NCBI GenBank assembly: GCA_948470475.1
Contig: OX419347.1
Coordinates: 11,585,239-11,649,238, forward strand
DNA: 64,000 bases
Direction of reading: 5' to 3'
Source of the DNA: Galaxea fascicularis
Taxonomy: Eukaryota > Cnidaria > Anthozoa > Scleractinia > Euphylliidae
Of this stretch, positions 21,649-35,100 are shown one piece after another; the stretch's first letter is position 1, and each line of letters opens with the position of its first letter. The position numbers were made by a program, and so were the translations under genes. The notes beneath the pieces were generated by a model. It had not been told where the DNA came from. It did no database searches and saw only the letters and a list, made by a program, of their open reading frames with translations.

Positions 21649-24600
21649 CTATCTCCGTCTGCTGCTCCGATATCGACTGCTGCCCCGCTCAGATTGAGTT
21701 CTTCTGAGGAACTCGTCACAAGCGGCCGCATAAGGATCCACCTGGTAACAACAAAAACAAGAAACAACATCATCTACTGGAATCCACACAAACAATAAGA
21801 CAATATGGCAGCTCCTGCGAAAAAAACCAATCTAATTATTGAGTGCAAAGTTAACCCGCCTCTACATGCAAGGAAGGCCGGGCGTGACTGGGGGCACTTA
21901 ACATTTGTCACAGTTGCCAGGCGAAACCAGTCATTTCATAAATTCGGACTATTGGTTGTTCGCCAGTTCTTGAAAATCCCTTCAAAGTAGTACAATCCCC
22001 TTCTAAATGAGCTCTACCGAAGAACACACACAACTTGCTCTTCACGTAGTACATTTCTTTCAAAAAGCGAACCAGATTCAGACATAGCCAATCGATGAAA
22101 TCAGTTGCATCAACAAACTTCAGTGAGTAAGAACTGAAGACTATTTATACTTTGCATTTCGGACCCATCAAACGCGTAAGAATCATATTCACACTGTCTG
22201 ACATAACCCACTTCACCAACCAAAGTGAAGTGCATATCTTCCTGATTCTGTGGCTTTTGGCCTCATTTTATACGATTTTCGTCGATTTTAATATTATTAC
22301 ACGTAAATAACATTCAACGTTAATGGGAAATAGTCTCTAAAATGGGTCCGAGGAACCAACACTCACTGATTATTGCCAGCTAGTCTACTCGGATAAGTAA
22401 CCGTGTTATTATTCAACAAACACATTTTAACACTGCAGTACACAAAACTCGTCATACGAAGAACGGTACTTCAGCACTGTATCCCCCGGTTTATCACTAC
22501 AGTCTGTTGTAGTATATTGAAATAGTCTGCGCCTCTCCGATTCTAAAAGTTTAGGAAAAGATCTGCGATTCTCTTTCGAGTCTGCGACTGTGCGTTGTGA
22601 TTTTTGCCTTCTTTTGGCAGTACGTGCACAGCCGATATCCTGCGGTAGATGTTATTTCGTGTACAAGGCAGTTGTAAAATAATAAAATCAGAGAAAACCA
22701 CTTACAGTTCTGTGGTAGCCACCTCCGCTACGCGAGCTGTTGTGTCCCATGTGCACTGGATAATACGACGGCAAATCCACCGTTCGAGAAGGAAAATGTG
22801 ACTACAAAACAAAACAGGCAACGTTTTTATTCAAAGGTTTGATAGAAGAGGAGGGAAATCAACTTACACAAGCAGAGAAACACATGAAGTTGCGTCTTAC
22901 TCTTAGCGGGGGAAGAGAAGAGGAGTGGCGTGACCGCTGATATTCTCGCATGTAATCTGAATATGACTGAAAACACAAACAAGTCAAGAGTTACTGGGAA
23001 AACCCGAGTACAATTATTTCAGGCGACAGCGGCTTTAGACTAAAATTACAAACCACACGCCACATTGTTCCAAGGATGACCTAAGCTAAACTTAGCAAAT
23101 TTCGTCAATTTGTGCTGCAACGCTAAAACATATCAGTAGTGAGTTGTGAAATACGTTAAACACAGCTGTCTCAGGCTTGCCATAACCACTGTGAGACAAA
23201 CGACATCTTGTCACTCCCTCCTTCTGCAATGGTTGTGCCGGTACTAAAATGGATGCTTGAACGCCAGTGGGGCGATACGGATGCAACACTGCAATGCCCT
23301 ATTCATAGACAATGCCTGTGTCAAACTACCTTCACTCCAAGAAGTATCATCTGCAGACTGAACTAAGGGCCCGTAAGCACTAGGCGAATTTTTCTTTATT
23401 TTGCAGAAACATCTGTCATCAGTTCCGTTCTGCAAGTCCTACCAACATTTTACCAAGCCGTACCAAACTTCAAAAGCGCCATCGTCCTGCCTCAGAGCAG
23501 GACAAATTTATGGCAAGCGTCAAAACTGTCAGATTTTACAATTTGCAGGCGTTAAAATATTTTGGTTTTTAAGTGCGTACGCGATTAGCATATTCAAAAT
23601 TCGGTGGAGACAAAATTTGTGGAGATTTGTCAGAGCCAAACAAATCTTTTCAACTTAGTACGTACGGACCCTTAAGGCTGGTTCTCACTAGCGTCAAAAA
23701 ATGTATTCTGCGCGTGCATATGTCCTTACGCTTATGTCGCTGGTGTTCTCTCTTGCTTATGCTTATGCGCTAGTGAGAACCAGCCTTTAACCTGCACAGC
23801 AAGCGTTGAAACAAAATGGATTGCGAGTTGGGGCAACGCACGCGAGGAAGGAGATGTCTTTTCCTCACACGTCTCCTCCCACGCGAGTTGCTCCAACCAC
23901 AGGCAGACCATCCTACTTGTATGAGGACGCGCGCGTGACGTACGATATGCTATTTGATCTCGTACATGTACTGTTATTTGTAACGGTTGATATCGCTTTG
24001 AGTCAAGCGATCGACTTTAACTGTTGCAAATTACAGTAAATGTATTAAAACAAAATAGGTAATCGTTGCTTCAACTTAGCCACTTATTTGTACAGCGCTT
24101 GCTAGGCAGTGTGGACTGTGCTGGTTTCAGATCTACAAAATGAAGAACGCTTACAACTGGGATTTGATCCAACCTAGTACGTGTGGATAAAAAAAAAAAA
24201 AAAAAACAGCTTGTATATTTCGCAAAACAATTGAACAACACGCAGTATCAGTCTCCTGTTTAGGATAAACAAACAAACAAACAAACAACAAGGCAAAACA
24301 GAACCAACAAAGCACTTACGCCATGAAGCATTGTCTCTCGCCGCACACCGCCATATCGAGACCTATAAAACGTGTTAACACATTCTTAGAATCGTTTAGT
24401 ATAACCTACAAATTTTCTAGTCTATGGAAAAAGGCCCCTATAAAATAAATGCACCAGTTGAGAGCAAATTCCTAACAGTGCCAAATTCTGGGGCACTCTC
24501 GTTTATAAGGCTGGAGTAAAGGCAGTAAAACAAATCAAGGAGATGTAAATTTCCATTTCACTCATTACAGGTGCGATGTAAGACACGGATGAACTCTTTT

Positions 24601-27600
24601 TCGATATTTAAGCTGTGAAGGTAACCTTGTAAGCTGATGATGTTACTAGGAGGTCTCAAAGCTTTAATTACAGGAACAATGAAAACAACATTTTGGCCTT
24701 AAATAGATCCTTGTACAGCTTCAGATTTGCAGTCAGAGAAAACCAACTGCTAATAACACCAGCGAGCGATGGTATAAATGCAGTGATTGCAGTTATTTAT
24801 TTACTTTTCCATTCAGATTCGTTGTGATTAGTGTTATACATAATCTCGCTTTTCTTTCGTTTCCTTCTTGCTTCTTCAGATGTAAATTTTACTTTTGTTA
24901 TCACCATGGTTGTCTTTTCATTGTATTAATTCTATACACCAAATAGTTTCCACTTACACCACCCGCCTCGACCAACCATGGCTAACTGCGGGTTGGGGGA
25001 TTTCTCGGGTCAATGCCAGTGTCTGGTCAACTACGCACCTACCCCTCCCCTAAAGCAATAAGTTATAACAAGTTAGTGTTAGTGTTGGGTTTGGGGAGGG
25101 GAGGGTGTGCAGTTGCCCAAATACTGACGTTGATCCGACTTGCCTTCAGTGATCTAACTTGAATAACAGTTTAGTATAAGGGACAGTTAACAACAGGAAA
25201 GGAATACCTGTCGTCATATCTGGATACAGTTTCATGATGATCCCGAGAATGCCTGGAACCTGAAACTGAATAAGAATTCAAACAGTTCACTTCTGGTTTT
25301 CAAAGACAATCACAGAAGAATAAGATACTTGTTACGAGAGAGTGTTTTCACTCATGTGACTTTCAGCCATATTGGTTTACCGAAACAAAAGATATTTGCA
25401 TAAAAATTGAATGCAATTCCCAAACGTTCAGTTTGGGACACCAACATGGCCGCCGTGCCGTCATGTGAAAACACTCTATACAGATAAAGCGGTTTTCCAC
25501 CGAGCATCGAAATTAAATTACGTTTGTTTTGGTCTAGCGTTACTTCGCTCTGTGAAAGCAAAACCAAAGCCAACCGCGACTTGCACGCGCGCATTTTCCC
25601 GCGTTTTCGGTCGGTTAAATGTAATTGCTTTGTATTCTGATTGGCTGATTGCACTGTTTCGGTCTGTTGTGATTTGCAGAGGTAATTGCTTTGGTTTTAC
25701 GACACCTCATTAAAAAACTGCTCTACATGTAAACACTGGGCGTCACTGTTACACAATTCCATCGCATGAAATGAGACCAGACCGATCAACAATTTGCATG
25801 TACAGTTAAAAACAATTTTCATGTCAAGCAAAAGGTTGATAGTTAATGTGAGGTGCTACAAAAACAGAAGTTTTTTCATCACAGCCCAGTGACCATGACA
25901 TGTGTACATAAACGCTACAAAATCAGGTGAAAAGTGGTCTATTTCTAGTCAGTTGGTGTGCAAGTGTAGAAATTGTCATAACGCACTCCCAGGCAGCCTA
26001 TGAAAACTAAAAATGTACTTGCATAGCCAATCTGTGTGCCTAACGGCAAAACCAGTGACCGACACCCAAGTATACACTGTATGAGACAGCTCTAGGTTGC
26101 CATGCATAATGCTGCATAAGTAATGTCCCTTATTATTACTATTAACTTGATTCCCCAGTAATGACTTGATATAATTAATCAATCAACAGCGACAACCAAA
26201 TTGCCCGAGGTTTCTTTACATGCCATTACTTAGTGAAGCTCCACTTGCCAAGAGTCCACTGTAGTAAGAACTGTTGCCATGTGTGAAATCTGCTACCATC
26301 TGATGCTTTACTCTCAGACACTCGCAAAAAAAAAGTTACTTTTGATTCGCTCTCTTTCTCCCCCCCTCCCCTCCCGAAATTAAGAATAATCCAAGGAAGA
26401 ACAACTTTACCTCTTCGCTTTCTTTTTGATTTGCGAAATTCGTCAGAGTGTCTCAGACGACGCCTAATAACAAAAACATCTCCAGATTAAAGGTGCATTT
26501 CACAGTGACCAATCCCCAAACACCAGAACATCTTCTGAATTTCCCCACAATCCCCAGGGATAACGTTTAGGTAGCGAAAGGTCCCAGATATATCAAGATA
26601 AAAGCTTGAATAATGTACTGAGCTTACAACATAACAGCGGTCATAACCTGTCAGGGTTTGAATGAGTTAGATTCAGGTTACGTTCATGGAAGCACATTCC
26701 TGTCACCTCCATACAGCAAAACCGCTTGCAATCCTTGGTTCAACTTTGTTGCTAATTGACTGTGGAGTAGACTGCCGTCATTGATATTAATGTCCTAGGC
26801 GATGACGTAATCTAGTCCTTTCCTCAGATGAGCTCACCGTAGGCTCACAGACTACCATTTCAAGTCTCAAGTCTTATTCACCATCCGGCCACTGAAGACG
26901 TCTTATTCTTATAAAACCATCATTTGTGCATCACGCACTCAAAGAGCCAATAATAAAACTGAACACAACGCAACATCTGGCACGAAAGCATCACAATAAA
27001 GCACCCAAGCTATGGACAGTGCATTGACTGCAACATAGGAAATCTTACTGTTCAATCATTTCCCGTAATCACTGATTAAGTTATGCAACAAGATGCTTAA
27101 ATTGTCCACTGATGCCTCCCCAGCATGTACACCAGTTACCTAATCCCCTTATAATATTGCCTCTTGAGATTAATGTCCAAGGGCCAAGTGTAGCCTGCAT
27201 GATTAATGCTAACTTTCTTACATTAATCATCTGAATGGAAAGGTGTGAGCAATACAAAACAAATTTCTTGAGGGGGAAAGAGGAATTATTTCTTGACAGT
27301 TCAAAACAGTTTTGAAAAACATCCGTAATTTTGTCAAGTCCTTCAGCTTAATCTGTTGTCAAAAGGCCAGAACCATAAGCAAATTTTCAGTCTCGTGGTA
27401 TGTCCATTTTCAACATAAGATCTTGGTATGCAACTGAAAAGTCTTTTTTTGATGTTAATCCATTGAGGAATTCTCTAATTCTTGAAAGTCCTAGGCAGAC
27501 GAATGGCTTTGAGTCCATTTGAGGGTGGAGGCAAAGCTTGATCATAAGATTCCCAAACACCCTACAAGGCACAGCAAAATATAGGATGTGAGAACAACAC

Positions 27601-30600
27601 AGCAATTAACAGACTCCTAGAGGAGCACTCAATGATGGCAAAACTGCACGATGAACCTCTGCTGCAAATCCATTTCCCCCGGTGGGGAGCGGCCACAGAC
27701 AGGTCCTGCTACTACACAAAACAGAGAGATAATCCGTGTCTCTCTGTCTGACTGATATGAAACAGTGATGTGATCCTGTACGCAGGAAGTGACAATAAGG
27801 CATCCCTGAGAAACGCTGAAATTATTATCTCATGCACAGTCAGTCAGATATGGGCTTTAAGTGACTTCTGTCCACCACCAGGCTATGATGATTGGTGCTA
27901 ACCTAGCTGAATCCCTTTCTTTCCTGTGTCGGCGTTCTGATGAGTGATGTGATGTAGTGATGTCTACAGTCTCATCTTCAGGAAACAGTCGACAAAGAGC
28001 CTCACCAACACCAGGTTCCACTTCCTGAAAAACATTACACGGTCATAACCTTGAACAGAAGAACACTACTGAACTTCACACTACACTATACATGTAGGAC
28101 TGCTGTCATTTTATTAAGTGTTAGTACTGCAAAATGTTTGAGATTTCAACTGGCTCTGTAATAACAATTCTTGTTTTAGTGCCCCTGACCCTTCAACTGA
28201 TGCCTTACTTAAAAGGAAAAAAACAGTAATTCCAAAACATTTGGGCAAAATGGTTTGACAGCTCACATTTGACAGAAATGCCCAGTCTTATCTACGTGTA
28301 TACAGTACAGTGCAAATGTAAGTTGACAGTCCCTTGAAGCTCGAACTTCGAGACTCGAACCTCGATCCTCGAGGCTTTCAAGTATCGAGGTTCGAGTCGA
28401 GCGCTTCAAGTTTCGAGACAAGAAACAAAGAACTTTTCGCGTGATTAGTTTTTCACACGTCTTATCGAAGAGTCCACAGTTTCATTTCGGTTTACAGTAA
28501 CCAACTTAACATGAAGCTTTTCCTTGGCGCGCCACGTCGATGTGTATGTAAACGAATGGCCATGTTGGAATTTGTACTTTTTTATGAACAGTTCGGTTGA
28601 ACCTTCCTTTGCAACCAGCTCTCATAAGTGCCCGCCTCTCACAAGCAACCACCTTTCCATTTTAAAATATTTTCTATTGTTTTAAATCTCCCACAGGTGA
28701 CCACTTGACATGCATAATCTGCTGTATCCCAGTGGAAAGTGGCTCCTAAACTAAAATTACCCACGAATAAAGCATTGCAATTACCATGTAAATTATCCAA
28801 CTGAGAACAACTATGGCCTGACCTCAAGTAAACAACCTCCTCCCATAAGCAACCACCTAGACTTGACATACAAGGCCTGCAAAGAGGCCTGCCAGTATAA
28901 TTGAATTGAAGCACATGTGAGTGTACAATACTTATCCTTGTGTATTTTAACCAGAGTCTCAAATAATGAGTGGTTGCTTAAGGTACCTAAATAGTTTGGG
29001 CACCTTACTTGTGTTAAGAGCTAATTTGGACTCCCATCTATTGTTATTCTCACGTAACTGCATCAAATTGTTTTACCTGTCCATCACGGCATATTTTCAC
29101 CTCTTTGTTGTCATTCCATGGATTCCTTAAATGCAGACACTTACTAAACCATAGCTCTCTCCTGTTGGTAAGCATCAATCATCATGCTTAGTTTCAACAT
29201 CTTAGTTTTCTTATGGTGTTTACATGTACAGCAGACATTCATTGTATTGCCAAGAAAACATGCTGGAACAAAAAATAACTTAAAGCCCCAAGGAAGCTTA
29301 TATAGAAGAAAGAAAGAAAACATTCAGTTTATAAGTGACTGACAGAGGTTTCTCGATAAGGAGTGAACTCTCAAAACAACAGTTGCATGGGAGTCACAGG
29401 GCCTTGGTAGAATGCAGAAATGACTTTGCCTACAGCATGTATGAATGAACTATTAAAATTAATTGAGCAATAGACTGCATTTTCTAGGGGTTTTCTGGCA
29501 TAATAAAACCCTGCAGGATGTTGAATGAACACAAGAAAAGCTTGTACAGTTGAAACTCGATTATCCGGACTCGTCGGGACGTCGCTAAATAGTCCAGATA
29601 ATCAAGAGTCCGGATAATCGAAAGGTATAGAGCAAAGAAAACATCTACACAGCCTGTATGTATATATCAGCTGAATGCATTAGAATATTTCTTTGTCTCA
29701 TTGCACTTGCGAATTTTGAAAAGTGCACAGGATAATACGCTGTTTCAACAGTCTTTTGAAAGGATTATTGGGCTTTTTGCGACTTTGAGTTTTCAAAATC
29801 ACAACTAATTAATATTCATGAAAAAATTGGGATCGAAGAAAAAAGTCCGGATAATTGAATAGTCCAGATAATCGAGGTTCGACTGTACAAGTAAATCACG
29901 AGCTGGAGGCCCAGAATCAAAGCTTAAGCTGTAAGCTATTTTATTATTAAAACTTGATTATTGGATAATACCACCAAAAGTATATATAAACAATAGTCTT
30001 CATTTGGCACAAAAATAAGCTCGTATATTTGTTCAATGACATTGCCTGTTCTGAGAAACAAACAGTTTTCACAATTACTGTGAGCTATGAGAAACTGATA
30101 ATGTCCAAGGACAAATATCCAAGCATATTTTCAAAGCCAAATGGAAGCTATTGTCCGGGTTTCAGCTGGGGCATATTCAGTCACATGATGTGTTTAGACC
30201 AATAATTATTGCATCCAAGCACAAACATTTGATGGATTACCATAGCCATTATACCATGCTGCACAAATAATTATTATGGTTAACTGTATGCAGTAGGGCT
30301 GTCACTAATTTTTGAAGTACATGTACATGTAGGTGGGGATATACGAAAAAATAGCTGGGGATTTGAGTTGCTGTAGTGAAGTCAGCATGCTGGTTTTATA
30401 TCAAAGTAGCTGGGGATATACCTCAAAACACGAGGGGAAAATCCCCCGTCCCCAGTCCTTAATGACAGCCCTGATGCAGGTTTTTTTTGCTTTTACAGAA
30501 TAAAATAGGAAAATTTATTCACAATTTGTGGGCATCTTTAACAAAATGCACCACATTGTAGCTACCTACAGTGTGTACTGTCCCATATCTAACATGCTGG

Positions 30601-31004
30601 ATGGGATTCAGGTGAAACATTTACAAGTACATTAATAATCTCAGAGAGCTCCTTCACAATAACTAAAATTTAATTGTATCTGCTAATTATTGCATGTAAA
30701 ACTAATGTTATAATAATTATTATAATTGCAGGTGTACCTGTTAAGCCACTCCAGTTTGAACACTCCTCCCAATGCCTTAGCACTCATTCCTGGAGGCAGC
30801 ACCCATGGAATCAGGGGACCGCCATGTTTCGCTTCAGATGCCAGCCGTGCAAAACCTTGAAATTTGCCACTCTCTTTCACAGAGAAAATCAGGATGACAT
30901 TTTTGTACCTCTGAGAAAAAACATTTGAAATACAAATGGTTGATGAAACATCCAAACTGGTACACTATAATAATATTATTTGTTTGAGACAGTCATCCTC
31001 AAGA

Positions 31005-31057
<53 letters not shown>

Positions 31058-31696
31058 TATTATGGGGCAAAAGACTGCAGCTTCACCATCTTACAGCTGT
31101 ATGCAGTAAAAGGCAGCTTTGGTGGTTAACTTTTTTGAGTAGGCTTATTTTCAAGAAGCCTTAAATTCAGACTTTGGCTTCTGGTTACCAGGGACAGCCC
31201 TGTTTGTAAACTTCTGAAGCAGAGACAATAATGGATAAAATTCCATTTGTTAAGAAAAAGGCATGACTGCAGGACATTCAAATTCAAAATAATTTTATTG
31301 ATACAAATCAGTTGGTTACTGAAATTTAGAAGTGTTCTGAGAAGAAGATGAACCTGATTAAAAAAAAAGGTTTGGAGAAGAAAAAGAACCCACAACAATA
31401 ATGGAATAAAACTGCCATACACTGTATCTAACCCCTGAGGAACAAGTCTCTTAGTTCCACTTGTGCAAGAGAAGGAGCCTTACCTTAAATGAAGCATTAA
31501 GTTTCTTCTCATTGGCTTTAGGTGTTGACCACACCCCCTGATAAAAAACCAATACTGTGTCAATGCAATGGCCATTATAAAACCAGAAACCAAAAGTTTT
31601 AACAGTAATAATATTATTATTGTTGCAAATACACAATTAACTTGTTTTAAGGGGAAATGTTTAGGAGGTTGACACAAATAAACAATCATCTTAATC

Positions 31697-31747
<51 letters not shown>

Positions 31748-32073
31748 GTACTGATCAATGAGGCGGCTGTGTCATGGTCTGTAACTGCTTTTGTAAATAG
31801 CAAAAGTGTTTAACAAAACACAAATTTCAAAATAAGAAAAAAATGTTCGATAAACCATGAAGCTATAGTTATATAATAAAAAATATATATATGTATAAAA
31901 ATCATAAGAACTAGATTTTGACAAGGCATCTATCTAACTCAAAGTCCGCTTCTAAAACCTAGATGTTGGCACGGCATCTATCTAATTCAAAGTTCGCTTC
32001 TTGAACATTACTTCTAGTTGTTCTTTTAACTGTTCTTGACCCTCTAAGTAGGGTAATGATAATGATAATAATG

Positions 32074-32109
<36 letters not shown>

Positions 32110-32118
32110 GTAATGATG

Positions 32119-32155
<37 letters not shown>

Positions 32156-35100
32156 TAATAATAATAATAGTGCATTTATGTGGCAGGCACATCCACTACT
32201 TGCTTGTGACACTTCACAAAAACTAAGAAAGCCATTTAAACATAATACCCTAAAAATTACACCAACAAACCAAAGAATTGCTCTTAACAAATATTTATTA
32301 AAAAGAACAGTTTTAAGATTCCTCACAAATAATAAAGCTGTGCTGGAATTTCGTATAATTATTAAAAGGTAGTGCGTTCCAAATCCTCTGGACACACACA
32401 GCAAGAGCTTGAGCGTAAAGTCCTTTTTGATTTCCAGTTGAACAGAATACAAACCAAATATTGAGTACAGAGACCACTGAGAAGCTTTACAGACAAAAGG
32501 AAGATGCTTACACACAATACAATAAGAGACCAGCCACCAATGGAGTTTAAGAAATGTAGGAGTAATGTGCTCATGTTTCTTCACACCATCTTGAGTATCA
32601 AGTTTAAGAACAAGCATCTTTCATAAATTAAGGAGCATGGAGTTTGTCATGGAGGGATACAAAAGCTGATATACAGTTGTAACCACAATCAAACCAAAAT
32701 TGAGCACTACTGCAATAGCAATTGTGACCTACTTTGGGAAAACGGACACTAACGCTTTTCCGTTTAAATGGCGAAACCGTTTACCATCCGTTTACATCCG
32801 TTTAAACGGGTCATTCAAGCGTTTAAACGGTTTGCTTATCCGTTTAAAAAAATTTGCATCCGTTTAACGCTTTGGCGAGAACGTTTAAACGGTTTGCTTA
32901 TCCGTTTAAAAAATTTTGCATCCGTTTAACACTTTGGCGAAAACGTTTAAACGGTTTGCTTATCCGTTTAAAAAAATTTGCATCCGTTTAACGCTCTAGC
33001 GAAAACGTTTAAACGGTTTGCTTATCCGTTTAAAAAGAAACCCAGCAGCTGTTTTAACTTAACCCTGCGAACAGAACTATCTTGAAGATAACGCAATCGC
33101 TCGATGTAACTCACCGGAACGTGAACTGCACAGCAACGGTAATTTTGGTTCCAACTTATCCGTGTTTATAGAAAGCGAGTAATCGTGTTATACTTGGACA
33201 AACGGCAAAAAAATTAAAATATCGGTTTGGACAAACGTACAGCATCGAGAGCCGATGAAGCCATTCATTCGGCTACCGTGATTCTGCCATCGATTTTGTT
33301 CGTTCAGAACAGTGTACTTTATCACCTTCAGATAACGCTATCTTAGTTCCTGTGTCCTTCGTTTTGAATCGTTCCTCATAGCCAAGTTATTTAGCTCAGA
33401 AATTGAGGTAATCGCTTGGTGGAATTTTAAGGGGCTATAATCTTCCAGGAAAATGTTTCTTCTAACTTATTCTCGGTAGCTAACTCGATCACAGAGTCGC
33501 ACGGCAGAAGATAAAAATAGCATCCGCGTGCTCATTTGATTGAGATCTGTCACTTCCTCGCCTGTCTCGCATCATATTACGGTAAATGATTACCGCTCAC
33601 CGACGAAAACCTCACTCGAAAATTCTCACGACACTGATATCAGTCTTTTAAGACGACCTCAATCTATTCTCTATTTTGGAAGGGACCGAGAACAGCGACG
33701 ACCTGTAGTTTGAGCTAGCGGGAATTTGGCGAATGGCAGCAACGAACGCTGCCGTCAAGTATTTATTGTGGCGCATTATCTTTCGATAGCTATGGGACAC
33801 AAAGCTTTGTTTTGAAACCAAAAGGTCCAAAATGTGTAATCTTCAAATCTTAAACTCCTTTAAGCCAGTGACGCACTTGACGATGTTATACGCCGATCGC
33901 GGCGATCGGCAGATACGAAAAATAGGCAGTCAACGACTGCGTGTAGCTACTGCTTATGTTTTTTCTTATACATGCGAGAGGGATGCGAAACTAGGAAACC
34001 CCATGGTCAGTCATGAGTCTTTATCTCATGTGCTAAGAGTCACGCGAGTCACGCAAGCTGTCGCAACTCGCGTTATGCTTTACCATAAAAATAATGTTAA
34101 CGGCGAATTCACACTTGTGGTCGAGTGGGTTCTACTAAAGGTAAAAAGCCCTTTCGAAATTGTGCTTAAGACTAAAAATTACCAGTTTCCGAAACAAAAA
34201 CTTTTTCCTACGCGCAAACTAAACATGAAGGGGGAAAAGGCTTGACAGTACTAAAAATAGATCGACCCCTACGTAACTCCCTCAGACGCTCAAAAATTTG
34301 TATGAGCGGAATGTGTTTTGGAAGAGAAAAATAAGCGAAAGCGGTACAACAACGAGGTAAAATTGTTGAACGAGCTTTAATTATAATAAATAAAAGGCCA
34401 TACTTTCGTTGTGGGGTGCAATCTTAGATCTGGATATCCAGAAATTGTCCTTAACTCCGTAAATTATTCGAAGCGCCTACCGAAATCCGATCGTCTCCGT
34501 CTCACCTGGTGTACGACGAAATAGAATCCGACCAGTCCGACTTGTTCCTCAAAACATGAAGTACTTTAATTTTGGACTAAAAGGCATTAATTGTATGTGT
34601 CTCATGTGACTAAGATGTGCTGCTCGCTGTATTGGAGAAGATGTAAAAATCTGTCCAATTCACATTGAATTTCCAAATATTTATCAAGCTTAAGCTTATA
34701 ACATGCTAGTATCAACAGACACCGAGCAAATTTGTTTTGGCCTTCCGTGAAACCTTGACATATATTTATTTGCGTAGTTCGTAAGAACACAAACTATTGT
34801 GCAGAGTAGATAGTCTTTAGCTGATTTGATTCCTGTAGCTTTCCGGGATTTTAATCACGTAAACAACTAAACGTCGTTTGTTTCTTTCATCCGAAAGAAA
34901 CCATAAACGACGCGCGTTGTAGGTGTGCTTCTCTTTAAGACATTCACAGCTCCAATGAAATATTCGGCACTAAAATATTTCGAGACTTACCCTGCTAGCA
35001 ACAGATTGGATAACAACACTAGCGAAAGCAGGGTAACCGCAAGCAGGGTGTTAACGTTTGAGAGTCGGCCGCAAGTGTAATCTTTAGGGACAACAAAATC

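Noticed and set aside
31982..32617. 211-codon minus-strand ORF with a long Leu run
   Set aside because: The Leu/Ser run is the reverse of an (AAT)n microsatellite, and the rest has no domain. It lies inside a YTHDC1 intron.
32819..33035. 62-bp repeats as a CRISPR array
   Set aside because: The units are contiguous without spacers, and this is animal intronic DNA.
33832..34245. 137-codon plus-strand ORF inside the large transposon as a possible transposase
   Set aside because: There is no DDE-like motif, zinc finger or helix-turn-helix that I can see, and it is far too short for a transposase.
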